Shown here piece by piece: positions 1 through 7,270 of a stretch of 64,000 bases of DNA. Source of the DNA: Vibrio rotiferianus CAIM 577 = LMG 21460 (GTDB taxonomy: Bacteria > Pseudomonadota > Gammaproteobacteria > Enterobacterales > Vibrionaceae). A program made the translations under genes and the position numbers. The notes below the pieces were generated by a model. It saw only the letters and a program-made list of their open reading frames with translations. It was not told where the DNA came from and searched no databases. The DNA lies in NCBI RefSeq assembly GCF_002741985.1, contig NZ_APHW01000001.1:62001-126000 (forward strand). Direction: 5' to 3'. The first letter of the stretch is position 1; each line of letters starts with the position of its first letter.

Positions 1-37
1 TAATAAAAGATTAATGAAAAAAAACTACAAAAGTTCT

Positions 38-67
38 TTGCAAATCTGACCAATTGTTGTACATTAT
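38..67 (+). promoter_or_regulatory. Predicted spf promoter
   Basis: TTGCAA at 38-43 and CATTAT at 62-67, each 4/6 to the sigma-70 hexamers, are 18 bp apart. They end 5 bp before the G at 73 that corresponds to the first base of E. coli Spot 42. In E. coli spf is repressed by cAMP-CRP; I do not see a good CRP palindrome in the 72 bases available. Confidence 0.5.
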
Positions 68-72
68 CTCTC

Positions 73-178
73 GTAGGGTACAGAGGTAAGATGTTCTATC
101 TTTCAGACCTTTTGTTTCACGTTATTGGATTAGGCTGATTCAGCCGCCCCAGTCAGTTTTTGACTGGGGCGTTTTTTA
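73..178 (+). ncRNA. spf: Spot 42 small RNA (spf)
   Basis: The 5' part GTAGGGTACAGAGG at 73-86 and the following ATGTTCTATCTTTCAGACC block match E. coli Spot 42 almost base for base, and the 3' end is its known terminator hairpin. Spot 42 is an Hfq-dependent RNA that base-pairs with mRNAs of secondary carbon metabolism (galK and others in enterics) and links catabolite repression to mRNA control. Synteny supports the call: in E. coli spf lies between polA and engB, and engB follows here. polA is probably just left of the window. Confidence 0.95.
146..177 (+). terminator. Rho-independent terminator of spf
   Basis: A perfect 10-bp stem (GCCCCAGTCA at 146-155 with TGACTGGGGC at 161-170) has a 5-base loop and is followed by GTTTTTT. 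Confidence 0.95.
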
Positions 179-404
179 TTGGGCGAAAGGAAATTTTTCT
201 TATTGATCAGTAATTTAAATTAAACCCTCAAAAATCTTCTCTTCTGACGTTTCTAAGTCACTGCAAAGTCTCGATTTTTCCCTCAAATTTATTGCGTTAT
301 TCATCCTGTAAATTTACACCAGTCACACTATTATTTTTTCTTGAAAGAAACTAAGTGACGCATTTTTGATGTTCAACCTGACTTAACTATCTGAATATTA
401 AAAT

Positions 405-562
405 TATTGTAAGGTTGGGGTGGGAGTGTTTGGCTCGAGGCAGGAAATAAGATTACTTTTTAACCTATTGAAATCGAATCTTAGTTCGGTAATGCTTCGC
501 CACATAACAATAATTACCAATTTTTCTCTCCCGTTATCCCTGCCAGGAAGGTGGGGATTTTT
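405..562 (+). ncRNA. Predicted small RNA between spf and engB
   Basis: The 475-bp gap between spf and engB has no credible reading frame, yet it ends on the plus strand with a strong intrinsic terminator (stem 528-554) that neither neighbour needs: spf has its own, and engB runs the other way. An RNA must therefore end here. The start is a guess; an AT-rich stretch at 366-400 (TTGATG, then TGAATATTA) could be the promoter, giving an RNA of about 150 nt. From memory, an RNA called VSsrna24 has been described close to spf in Aliivibrio salmonicida; this could be its relative, but I cannot align them. Confidence 0.45.
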
Positions 563-567
563 ATTGC
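536..567 (+). terminator. Rho-independent terminator of the predicted sRNA
   Basis: ATCCCTGCC pairs with GGTGGGGAT (9 bp with two G-T wobbles) around the loop AGGAA, then TTTTTATT. It has the same stem design as the oppositely oriented engB terminator 40-60 bp further on. Confidence 0.75.
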
Positions 568-602
568 CTGAAATTCACAGTTTTGGGTAGCAAATAAACA
601 AA

Positions 603-624
603 AGCCCCACCAAAAGGCAGGGCT
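603..624 (-). terminator. Rho-independent terminator of engB
   Basis: Read on the minus strand, AGCCCTGCC pairs with GGTGGGGCT over 9 bp around TTTT and is followed by TTTGTTT. It lies about 30 bp past the engB stop codon. Confidence 0.85.
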
Positions 625-654
625 GTGTCGAAAAGTTTTAACAAATTTTGTTAA

Positions 655-1314
655 TTATTCTTCGCCGCTCTCTTGAGCATCTTGCTCGTCTTCTTCAATC
701 AAGTGTGCAAATGCAGGTGCAAACCAAGTGTCCAGTTTGGCACGCAGCTGATCGACACCCAGACCTTTCAGTGAAGAGAACACGTCAACTGATACGTCAC
801 CACCAAATGTCTCCACTTGCTTGCGGATTTTTAGTAGCGTTTGTTTGCGAGCACCGCTTTTCAGTTTGTCTGCTTTAGTCAGAAGAACTTGAACAGGGAT
901 GCGGCTGTCGATAGCCCAGAAGATCATTTGCTGGTCGAGATCTTTCATTGGGTGGCGAATGTCCATCAGAACCACTAAGCCTTTCAGACATTCGCGTTTT
1001 TGCAGGTATTCACCTAGTGATTTCTGCCACTTATTTTTCATCTCAACAGGAACTTGAGCAAAACCGTACCCAGGCAAATCAACAATGTGACAACCTTCTT
1101 CCACTTTGAAAAGGTTGATCAATTGAGTACGACCAGGGGTCTTTGATGTCTTGGCTAAGCTCTTTTGGTTAGTTAGACGGTTAAGTGCACTCGATTTACC
1201 AGCGTTTGAGCGTCCTGCAAACGCAATTTCGACACCTTCGTCCTCTGGTAAGTGACGAATATCGGGTGCGCTGGTGATGAAATGCGTGTTTTGGTAATGA
1301 ATTTTTACGCTCAC
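655..1314 (-). CDS. engB: Ribosome biogenesis GTP-binding protein EngB (YihA/YsxC)
   Basis: TrmE-Era-EngA-EngB family GTPase, needed for late maturation of the 50S ribosomal subunit. With the start used here (219 aa) the P-loop GRSNAGKS is at about residues 34-41, the switch II DLPG at 79-82, and the base-specificity motif TKAD near 147; the acidic C-terminal tail is common in gamma-proteobacteria. I prefer the GTG at 1314 because GGAG lies 6 bases before it. An in-frame ATG at 1326 would add four residues but has no ribosome binding site. The gene sits beside spf, as in E. coli. Confidence 0.96.
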   Translation of the reverse strand: MSVKIHYQNTHFITSAPDIRHLPEDEGVEIAFAGRSNAGKSSALNRLTNQKSLAKTSKTPGRTQLINLFKVEEGCHIVDLPGYGFAQVPVEMKNKWQKSLGEYLQKRECLKGLVVLMDIRHPMKDLDQQMIFWAIDSRIPVQVLLTKADKLKSGARKQTLLKIRKQVETFGGDVSVDVFSSLKGLGVDQLRAKLDTWFAPAFAHLIEEDEQDAQESGEE

Positions 1315-1473
1315 TGTTAACTCCATCTCGACTTTGTGTAGTCGATTGATTACTTTTTTGTGAAATTGTGTAAAATAACCGTGCTCGGCATAAGGTCGCC
1401 TATTGTACCATGAGTGTACACGGTATGTTCACATTCCGTGGTACTGGAAGCTTGATAATTATAATGGAATGTC

Positions 1474-2091
1474 ATGAAGAAATTAGCGCTAATTTTGAGT
1501 CTTTTAGCCAGCTGCTCAGTATGGGCCCAAGGTAGTATTGAAGCTGGTAAAGCAAAATCACAAACCTGTGTCGCCTGTCATGGAGCAGATGGCAACAGTG
1601 CAATCGCAATGTACCCTAAACTAGCAGGTCAGCACGCTAAGTATCTTGAGAAGCAGTTGAAAGATCTAAAGCTTGGTATGACAAGCGGTGGTAAACAAGG
1701 TCGTTACGACCCGGTTATGAGTGGCATGGCTATGCCATTAACCGATACAGATATCGCTGATCTTTCTGCGTACTATGCCTCGCTGCCTATTTCAGAGCAG
1801 TCAACACCAGAAGATGTGGTGGCTAAAGGTAAAACACTGTACACAGCTGGTGATGCAGAGCGCGGTTTAACCGCATGTATCGCATGTCACGGCCCTCGTG
1901 GTAACGGCACTGAGCTTTCAGGTTTCCCTAAAATTTCTGGTCAGCACGCTGACTACATCAAAGCTCAGCTGATCAAATTCCGCGATGGTAATCGTGAAAA
2001 CGATATGAACGCCATGATGCGTGATATCGCGAAAAAAATGACAGATGAAGATATCGAAACTCTGTCGAAATACGTTGGCGGTCTGCACTAA
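1474..2091 (+). CDS. Cytochrome c4, di-haem
   Basis: Periplasmic or membrane-associated di-haem electron carrier that feeds terminal oxidases (cbb3 type in related bacteria). A Sec signal peptide (residues 1-19, cut after VWA) precedes two homologous cytochrome c halves, each with a CXXCH haem site: CVACH at 32-36 and CIACH at 135-139. Candidate axial methionines are in SGMAMP (about 83-88) and in the NDMNAMM segment of the second half. The 205-aa length is usual for c4. A terminator follows directly, so the gene is probably monocistronic. Confidence 0.95.
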   Translation: MKKLALILSLLASCSVWAQGSIEAGKAKSQTCVACHGADGNSAIAMYPKLAGQHAKYLEKQLKDLKLGMTSGGKQGRYDPVMSGMAMPLTDTDIADLSAYYASLPISEQSTPEDVVAKGKTLYTAGDAERGLTACIACHGPRGNGTELSGFPKISGQHADYIKAQLIKFRDGNRENDMNAMMRDIAKKMTDEDIETLSKYVGGLH

Positions 2092-2126
2092 ATCCCCTAC
2101 AAAGTTCGAGCACAGTTATACAAATA

Positions 2127-2156
2127 TGCCCTAGCGTTTTCGCTGGGGCATTTTTG
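2127..2156 (+). terminator. Terminator of the cytochrome c4 gene
   Basis: TGCCCTAGCG and CGCTGGGGCA form a stem (one G-T pair) with loop TTTT, followed by TTTTTG, 36 bp after the stop codon. Confidence 0.85.
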
Positions 2157-2158
2157 TT

Positions 2159-2174
2159 CGTGATTTTGATCACT
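2159..2174 (+). promoter_or_regulatory. Predicted CRP site
   Basis: cGTGATTTTGATCACt has both core half-sites of the CRP consensus (GTGA-N6-TCAC). It is about 200 bp before the predicted start of the GGA-rich RNA, further than usual for direct activation. Confidence 0.45.
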
Positions 2175-2330
2175 CGTGAACTTCCCTCCAAAAGCGTAGT
2201 TAGCTCGGTACTTTGTGAGACATTCGCCATACTTGATCGATGTGATTTCTCGCTTCTTGTTTTAAGTTGTTGATAGGTTGGGTAATTTGTTTTGGGAGAG
2301 AAAATCCTATCAATAATTTCTTTCTATGAC

Positions 2331-2358
2331 TTGTCGGTTTTTATCCAATCTGTAAAGT
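2331..2358 (+). promoter_or_regulatory. Predicted promoter of the Csr-family RNA
   Basis: TTGTCG at 2331-2336 and TAAAGT at 2353-2358 (4/6) have a 16-bp spacer and would start RNA near 2365. I looked for the inverted TGTAAG...CTTACA site bound by UvrY/VarA regulators and did not find a good copy. Confidence 0.4.
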
Positions 2359-2364
2359 AGAAGC

Positions 2365-2717
2365 TGTTCACAAGGAGTGAATCACAGGAATTTAGACCAT
2401 GGATATAAGGTCTCCAAGGACGCAAACGAAGGACGTTTGGTAGTCGGAAAAGGGACTTAGATAGGCAAGGAGCCTATCAGATATGGATGGTCATCTCGTC
2501 TAACGGTTAAGACAGTGAAATGGATCAAGCTCAGGAAGTAGCTCAGTAGACAGGAAGTGAACGGATAGCCAAAACTCATCAGGAAGATGAAGAACAACAC
2601 TTTTTGGCAGGGAAAGCTTGAAAAACAAAAGGATTCTTGGTGCACCAAATGAGTGCAACACAGTTTCGCCGCTATAGGTGGCATTCAGAAAGCGACAGTC
2701 TCACTGTCGCTTTTTTT
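2365..2717 (+). ncRNA. csrC: CsrB/CsrC-family RNA that sequesters CsrA
   Basis: The stretch of about 350 nt has no gene and holds 16 GGA triplets by my count, most as AGGA, AAGGA or CAGGA, such as at 2373, 2387, 2418, 2431, 2469, 2533, 2552, 2582 and 2631. GGA is the core of the CsrA binding site, and RNAs of this design soak up CsrA and so relieve its control of target mRNAs. A strong terminator closes the unit. Position also fits: in E. coli csrC lies between engB and yihI, and here the RNA lies between engB and yihI. Vibrios carry several such RNAs, so the exact name is uncertain; the family call is firm. The 5' end is approximate. Confidence 0.85.
2691..2717 (+). terminator. Terminator of the Csr-family RNA
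   Basis: AGCGACAGT (2691-2699) pairs perfectly with ACTGTCGCT (2703-2711), and the run of T continues to 2717. Confidence 0.93.
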
Positions 2718-2834
2718 ATATCTTCAATTCCGATAAAAACTTTTTTAACAAAAACTGCTGAAAAAGTATCCAGTAACACTCCAATCTGAGTCTACTTTCT
2801 GGTATGTTTCGCATCCCTGTTTGAGGAAGTCAGC

Positions 2835-3473
2835 ATGCACACCTGTCCTTTATGCCAGAATCAGCGCACTCACCACTTTTTTGAAGACAAGCAACGCGAG
2901 TATCTTCAGTGTGAGCAGTGCAGTTTGGTATTCGTCAATCCAGACCAACGTTTGGATGCGGAAACTGAAAAAGCTCACTATGATCTGCATGAGAACAATC
3001 CTGAAGATATGGGATATCGCCGCTTTTTGGCGCGAATTGCTGACCCAGTCGCAGAGCGAATTTCACCACAATCGAACGGAATCGACTTTGGTTGTGGTCC
3101 GGGCCCAACGCTTTCCTTAATGTTAGAAGAAGCGGGGCACAACATGGCGTTGTACGATCTTTACTACCACCCAGATACATCGGTGCTAGAAAGGCAGTAT
3201 GATTTCATGACAGCAACAGAGGTGATCGAACACCTCTACCACCCAGATATGGTGTGGAAGCAATGGTTGAATTTAGTTAAGCCAGGTGGCTGGATAGGCC
3301 TGATGACGAAAATGGTCATCGACGTAGAAGCCTTTCGGACATGGCACTATAAGAACGATCCTACGCATGTGGTGTTCTTTAGCCGTGACACGTTCCAGTT
3401 CCTAGCAGAGCGGGATAAGCTCGAACTCGAATTTATTGGTAATGATGTAATTTTACTGAGGAAGACCCAGTAA
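2835..3473 (+). CDS. Class I SAM-dependent methyltransferase with N-terminal zinc ribbon
   Basis: An N-terminal CXXC pair (CPLC at 4-7 and CEQC at 26-29) looks like a zinc ribbon. It is followed by a Rossmann methyltransferase fold whose SAM-binding loop is FGCGPG at about 85-90; EVIEHL and KPGGWIGLMT are the later motifs seen in this superfamily. The substrate cannot be read from sequence. AGGAAG lies 7 bases before the ATG. The stop codon overlaps the yihI start by one base, so the two are translationally coupled. Confidence 0.85.
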   Translation: MHTCPLCQNQRTHHFFEDKQREYLQCEQCSLVFVNPDQRLDAETEKAHYDLHENNPEDMGYRRFLARIADPVAERISPQSNGIDFGCGPGPTLSLMLEEAGHNMALYDLYYHPDTSVLERQYDFMTATEVIEHLYHPDMVWKQWLNLVKPGGWIGLMTKMVIDVEAFRTWHYKNDPTHVVFFSRDTFQFLAERDKLELEFIGNDVILLRKTQ

Positions 3474-4015
3474 TGAGCCGTAAAAAGAAATCAAGAAAGC
3501 CGGGTGCCTCTGGCGCACCTGAGTTTGTTGTAACTCGTAACCGTACAGAATCAGATGTAGAAGGCCGTCTACGCAAGCGCGCGAAAAAGCGTAAAGGCTT
3601 GAAGACCGGTAGCCGCAACTCTGACGCTGAAGAGCAGAAGAAACAAGCAGCAGCGCAAAAACGCGATCCTCGCCTAGGCAGCAAGAAGAAGATTCCTCTG
3701 ATTGTTGAGCCAGCGAAGAAGCAAACCAAACAAGAGCGTCGTCTATCTGCTGAGCAAGAGCTAGAGATGCTAGAAAACGATGCGCAATTGAACGTGTTGT
3801 TGGATCGTATCGAAGCGGGTGAGAACCTAGGTACTGGTTTACAGAAATATGTAGACGAGAAGCTAGATCGCATCGAGAAGCTGATGGACCAACTAGGTCT
3901 ACTAGAGCCGGAAGAAGAGGAAGACTTCACTGCACCAGCAGCGAAAGGTTCTCGTAACGATGACGATTTACTCGCAGACTTCGACGATATCAACTTCGAC
4001 GACTACAAAGGATAA
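3473..4015 (+). CDS. yihI: Der GTPase-activating protein YihI
   Basis: YihI stimulates the GTPase Der (EngA) and so acts in 50S ribosome assembly. The 180-aa protein starts with a very basic arm (MSRKKKSRKPG) and has a basic middle, a helical core near residues 95-150 (SAEQELEMLENDAQLN and following) and an acidic C-terminal tail rich in D and E, as in the E. coli protein. It overlaps the upstream methyltransferase by one base and is 7 bp from the DUF2489 gene. Ribosome assembly genes (engB, yihI) recur in this neighbourhood. Confidence 0.93.
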   Translation: MSRKKKSRKPGASGAPEFVVTRNRTESDVEGRLRKRAKKRKGLKTGSRNSDAEEQKKQAAAQKRDPRLGSKKKIPLIVEPAKKQTKQERRLSAEQELEMLENDAQLNVLLDRIEAGENLGTGLQKYVDEKLDRIEKLMDQLGLLEPEEEEDFTAPAAKGSRNDDDLLADFDDINFDDYKG

Positions 4016-4022
4016 GTAATTC

Positions 4023-4511
4023 ATGAATGTAACCTTATTAGCGATTGCAGGTGCAGTGATAATTATCGCGCTGGCTTCTTATGCAGGTTACCTTCTGCTT
4101 CAATTGAAAAAGCAAAAGGAATTGCAGCTGAAGCATCAAAAGTTGGCGATTGATAAGCGTAATGCCAACATTTTTGAGAACGTGCATACCCTGTGTCAGG
4201 CGGGAATCCAAGGTCAGTGTGATTTGTCTGAAATCAGTATCCGTGTTTACAACATCATGGACTATGTTCAAGGTGAAGACCGTGTCGATTTCGACACCAC
4301 ATATCCTGCTATTTCTGAGCTTTACCATGTTGTGAAAGATATGGCGCGTGGCGAAGATCGTCAGCAACTTGCGAAGAAAGAGCGTATGCAGCAGAACCTG
4401 ACGCGTCACAAAGCAGAACAGCGCTTAACAGACGCGATCATCGAAGAGCTCAAAGTGTTGCAGAAAAGCGTTCAGCCACTGAATAACCAAATCAATATTC
4501 AGATGATCTAA
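4023..4511 (+). CDS. DUF2489 membrane-anchored protein
   Basis: One N-terminal membrane helix (about residues 5-26) is followed by a charged, mostly helical cytoplasmic domain of about 135 residues. The protein matches the DUF2489 family, which in vibrios and relatives sits between yihI and hemN; its function is unknown. AAGGA lies upstream of the ATG and the gap to yihI is only 7 bp, so it is very probably in the same operon. The 183 bp between this gene and hemN hold no other gene. Confidence 0.85.
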   Translation: MNVTLLAIAGAVIIIALASYAGYLLLQLKKQKELQLKHQKLAIDKRNANIFENVHTLCQAGIQGQCDLSEISIRVYNIMDYVQGEDRVDFDTTYPAISELYHVVKDMARGEDRQQLAKKERMQQNLTRHKAEQRLTDAIIEELKVLQKSVQPLNNQINIQMI

Positions 4512-4694
4512 CTGATACCCCCAACGGTTTCTTTATCGTCACGGGGGTACGTGATCACGCTAGCACTTCTTTGGTTTTATACTTAAAAAGCCGCCAGTGG
4601 TTACCGTAGTTGTCATCATGGTATGGCAAAATAACGGTTTCTGAATATCGGGTGACGGCTTTCGTCTCCCTAGCATTTAACGGAAAGTACCACC

Positions 4695-6086
4695 ATGTCG
4701 AATCAACATATTGAATCGAAACAGCAAATCGTCTGGGACCAAACGGTATTGGATAAGTACAACTATTCCGGTCCGCGTTACACCTCGTACCCAACGGCAC
4801 TGGAGTTTCATGAAGCATTCACCATTTCGGACTACGATATGGCATGCACTCAGTACCCAGAGCGTCCGTTATCACTGTACGTTCATATTCCGTTCTGTCA
4901 TAAGCTTTGCTACTACTGTGGCTGTAATAAAGTCATTACTCGCCATTCGCACAAAGCAGACGAATACCTAGATGTACTTGAGCACGAGATCCGTCAACGT
5001 GCATCGTTGCTGGGGGAGCGTAAAGTCACTCAATTGCACTTTGGTGGTGGTACGCCAACTTTCCTATCTGAAAAGCAAATCACGCGAGTGATGAACTTGC
5101 TGCGCCAAGAGTTCTCTTTTAGCGCTGATGCGGAAATTAGTATTGAAGTCGACCCACGTGAAATCGAGCTAACTATGCTGGATCATCTACGTGGTGAAGG
5201 TTTCAATCGCCTGAGCATCGGTGTGCAGGACTTCAACAAAGAAGTTCAACAGCTTGTGAACCGTGAACAAGATGAAGAATTTATCTTTGCTATGGTTGCG
5301 CGTGCGAAAGAACTTGGCTTCCGCTCTACTAACCTTGATTTGATTTACGGCTTACCTAAGCAAACCAAGGCGTCTTTTGCTAAGACATTAGAGCAAGTGC
5401 TAGAAATGCAGCCGGGTCGTTTGTCCGTGTTCAACTACGCGCACATGCCTCAACTATTTGCTGCACAACGCAAGATTAAAGACGAAGACCTACCTAAAGC
5501 AGAAGAGAAGATGGCGATTCTGCAAGACACCATCGCAACGCTAACGGGTGCAGGTTACCAGTTCATCGGTATGGATCACTTTGCTAAGCCGGATGACGAA
5601 CTGGCTGTCGCTCAACGTGAAGGCATTTTGCATCGTAATTTCCAAGGCTACACCACACAAGGCGAATGCGACTTGGTAGGCTTTGGTGTTTCGGCGATTT
5701 CAATGATTGGTGATGCGTATGCGCAAAACCAAAAAGAGTTGAAGAAATACTACGCGCAAGTGAATGACCTGCGTCATGCGCTGTGGAAAGGGGTGTCTTT
5801 GGATGCCGACGATTTACTACGTCGTGAAGTCATCAAACAGCTTATCTGTAACTTCAAGCTAGATAAGACAGCGATTGAGTCTGAATTTGGCGTGAAGTTC
5901 GAGCAATACTTCAAAGAAGATTTAGAGTTGCTACAAACTTTTATCAATGATGAGTTGGTGGAAGTGGATGACAACGAAATTCGCGTAACTCTTCGTGGCC
6001 GTCTATTGATTCGTAACATCTGTATGTGTTTTGACAAGTACCTGCGCGCGAAGGCACGTCAGCAGCAATTCTCTCGCGTGATTTAA
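4695..6086 (+). CDS. hemN: Oxygen-independent coproporphyrinogen III dehydrogenase
   Basis: Radical-SAM enzyme of anaerobic haem synthesis that decarboxylates two propionate chains of coproporphyrinogen III to give protoporphyrinogen IX. The CXXXCXXCXC cluster motif is seen at C68, C72, C75 and C77 (FCHKLCYYCGC). FGGGTP, the second SAM contact region, and the SIGVQDF motif follow. The length of 463 aa and the N-terminus (SGPRYTSYPTA) agree with E. coli HemN. I looked for an FNR box upstream and found none that is convincing. Confidence 0.97.
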   Translation: MSNQHIESKQQIVWDQTVLDKYNYSGPRYTSYPTALEFHEAFTISDYDMACTQYPERPLSLYVHIPFCHKLCYYCGCNKVITRHSHKADEYLDVLEHEIRQRASLLGERKVTQLHFGGGTPTFLSEKQITRVMNLLRQEFSFSADAEISIEVDPREIELTMLDHLRGEGFNRLSIGVQDFNKEVQQLVNREQDEEFIFAMVARAKELGFRSTNLDLIYGLPKQTKASFAKTLEQVLEMQPGRLSVFNYAHMPQLFAAQRKIKDEDLPKAEEKMAILQDTIATLTGAGYQFIGMDHFAKPDDELAVAQREGILHRNFQGYTTQGECDLVGFGVSAISMIGDAYAQNQKELKKYYAQVNDLRHALWKGVSLDADDLLRREVIKQLICNFKLDKTAIESEFGVKFEQYFKEDLELLQTFINDELVEVDDNEIRVTLRGRLLIRNICMCFDKYLRAKARQQQFSRVI

Positions 6087-6112
6087 TCTCTTACAGATTC
6101 CGGATACAAAAA

Positions 6113-6138
6113 ATGCCAGCAGATGCTGGCATTTTTTT
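6113..6138. terminator. Bidirectional terminator between hemN and add
   Basis: ATGCCAGC (6113-6120) and GCTGGCAT (6125-6132) form a perfect 8-bp stem with loop AGAT. It has T7 on the plus side and an A-run on the other side, so it can serve both convergent genes. Confidence 0.9.
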
Positions 6139-6153
6139 ATGTTTTTGCGGCAA

Positions 6154-7158
6154 TTAAACGCGATCTTTCACTTTTTCTTTCAGTTCAGTTTTTTCTGCAT
6201 CTGATAGGAAAGCGATGTCTAGGCCATTGATTTGCGCCTGGCGAATTTGCTCTTGGGTTAGACCTGCTGCTGGTGCTGCCACTTCGTACTCGTAAGGTAG
6301 CTCAATACCTTCAACCGCTGGATCGTCCGTGTTTAGACACGCTAGCACACCGTGATCTAGGAATTGCTTCAGTGGGTGGTTTGCTAGTGACTCAACCGTA
6401 CTGGTTTGGAAGTTTGATGTTAGGCACGATTCAATACCAATACGGTTTTCTGCAAGGTAGTCCATCAATTTAGGATCTTGGATTGCTTTAACGCCATGGC
6501 CGATACGCGTTGCACCAAGCTCTTGAATTGCTTGCCACATGCTTTCCGCGCCTGCTGCTTCACCTGCGTGAATCGTGACGTTTAGACCAGCATCACGCAC
6601 TTGTTTAAAGTGAGAAACAAAACGATCGCCAGGTTGACCAAGTTCATCACCAGCAAGGTCTACAGCTACGATGTGATCTTTCTGGCTTAGGATACCTTCC
6701 AGTTCCTGTTGACAAGCATCTGTACCAAAAGTACGGCTCATGATACCGATTAGGTTTGCTTTAATACCGAAGTCACGCATGCCCGCTTGCACACCATCAA
6801 CGACGGCTTCAACTACGCCAGCTACTGGTAGTTTGTGTTTCATTGCCATGTAGTAAGGCGAGAAGCGAAGTTCTGCGTAATCAATTTGTGCGTTAAGTGC
6901 GTCTTCTACGTTTTCGTAGGCAACACGGCGACATGCATCTAGATCGCCCAATACCGCCACACCCCAGTCTAGCTTAGAAAGGAAAGCTACAAGAGATGGT
7001 TCTGCTTCGACAATTTGAACGTGTGGTGTAAGAGACTCAATATCGTATGCCGGAAGCGCTACACCGAACTTTTGGCCAAGTTCGAGAATCGTTTGAGTGC
7101 GGATATTACCGTCGAGGTGACGGTGCAAATCTGTTAGGGGTAGATTCTTAGTTATCAT
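6154..7158 (-). CDS. add: Adenosine deaminase
   Basis: Zinc hydrolase that converts adenosine and deoxyadenosine to inosine and deoxyinosine in purine salvage. The metal-binding HXH is at H12 and H14 (DLHRHLDG); further active-site motifs are the HAGE region (TIHAGEAAG), RIGHG, and the TDDP aspartates near the C-terminus (CLNTDDP). The 334-aa length is normal. It is convergent with hemN and stands alone. Confidence 0.97.
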   Translation of the reverse strand: MITKNLPLTDLHRHLDGNIRTQTILELGQKFGVALPAYDIESLTPHVQIVEAEPSLVAFLSKLDWGVAVLGDLDACRRVAYENVEDALNAQIDYAELRFSPYYMAMKHKLPVAGVVEAVVDGVQAGMRDFGIKANLIGIMSRTFGTDACQQELEGILSQKDHIVAVDLAGDELGQPGDRFVSHFKQVRDAGLNVTIHAGEAAGAESMWQAIQELGATRIGHGVKAIQDPKLMDYLAENRIGIESCLTSNFQTSTVESLANHPLKQFLDHGVLACLNTDDPAVEGIELPYEYEVAAPAAGLTQEQIRQAQINGLDIAFLSDAEKTELKEKVKDRV

Positions 7159-7270
7159 TATGTCGATCCAGATAATTGTGAACAGGAATAGAATTGCAGT
7201 TAAGTATAAATAACAGTTCGGTAGATTGTCAGTAGAGGATGACTACGAAATCAACAATTTCAGCTCTTTT

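Noticed and set aside
2457-2684. 75-codon frame on the minus strand inside the Csr RNA
   Set aside because: Phenylalanine/serine-rich product of the GGA-rich RNA read backwards; no ribosome site.
3433-3993. 186-codon frame antisense to yihI
   Set aside because: Serine-rich, biased composition mirrors the lysine/glutamate codons of yihI; no ribosome site and no family.
4512-4694. FNR box upstream of hemN
   Set aside because: No TTGAT-N4-ATCAA match; GTGATCACGC at 4550 is too short to claim.
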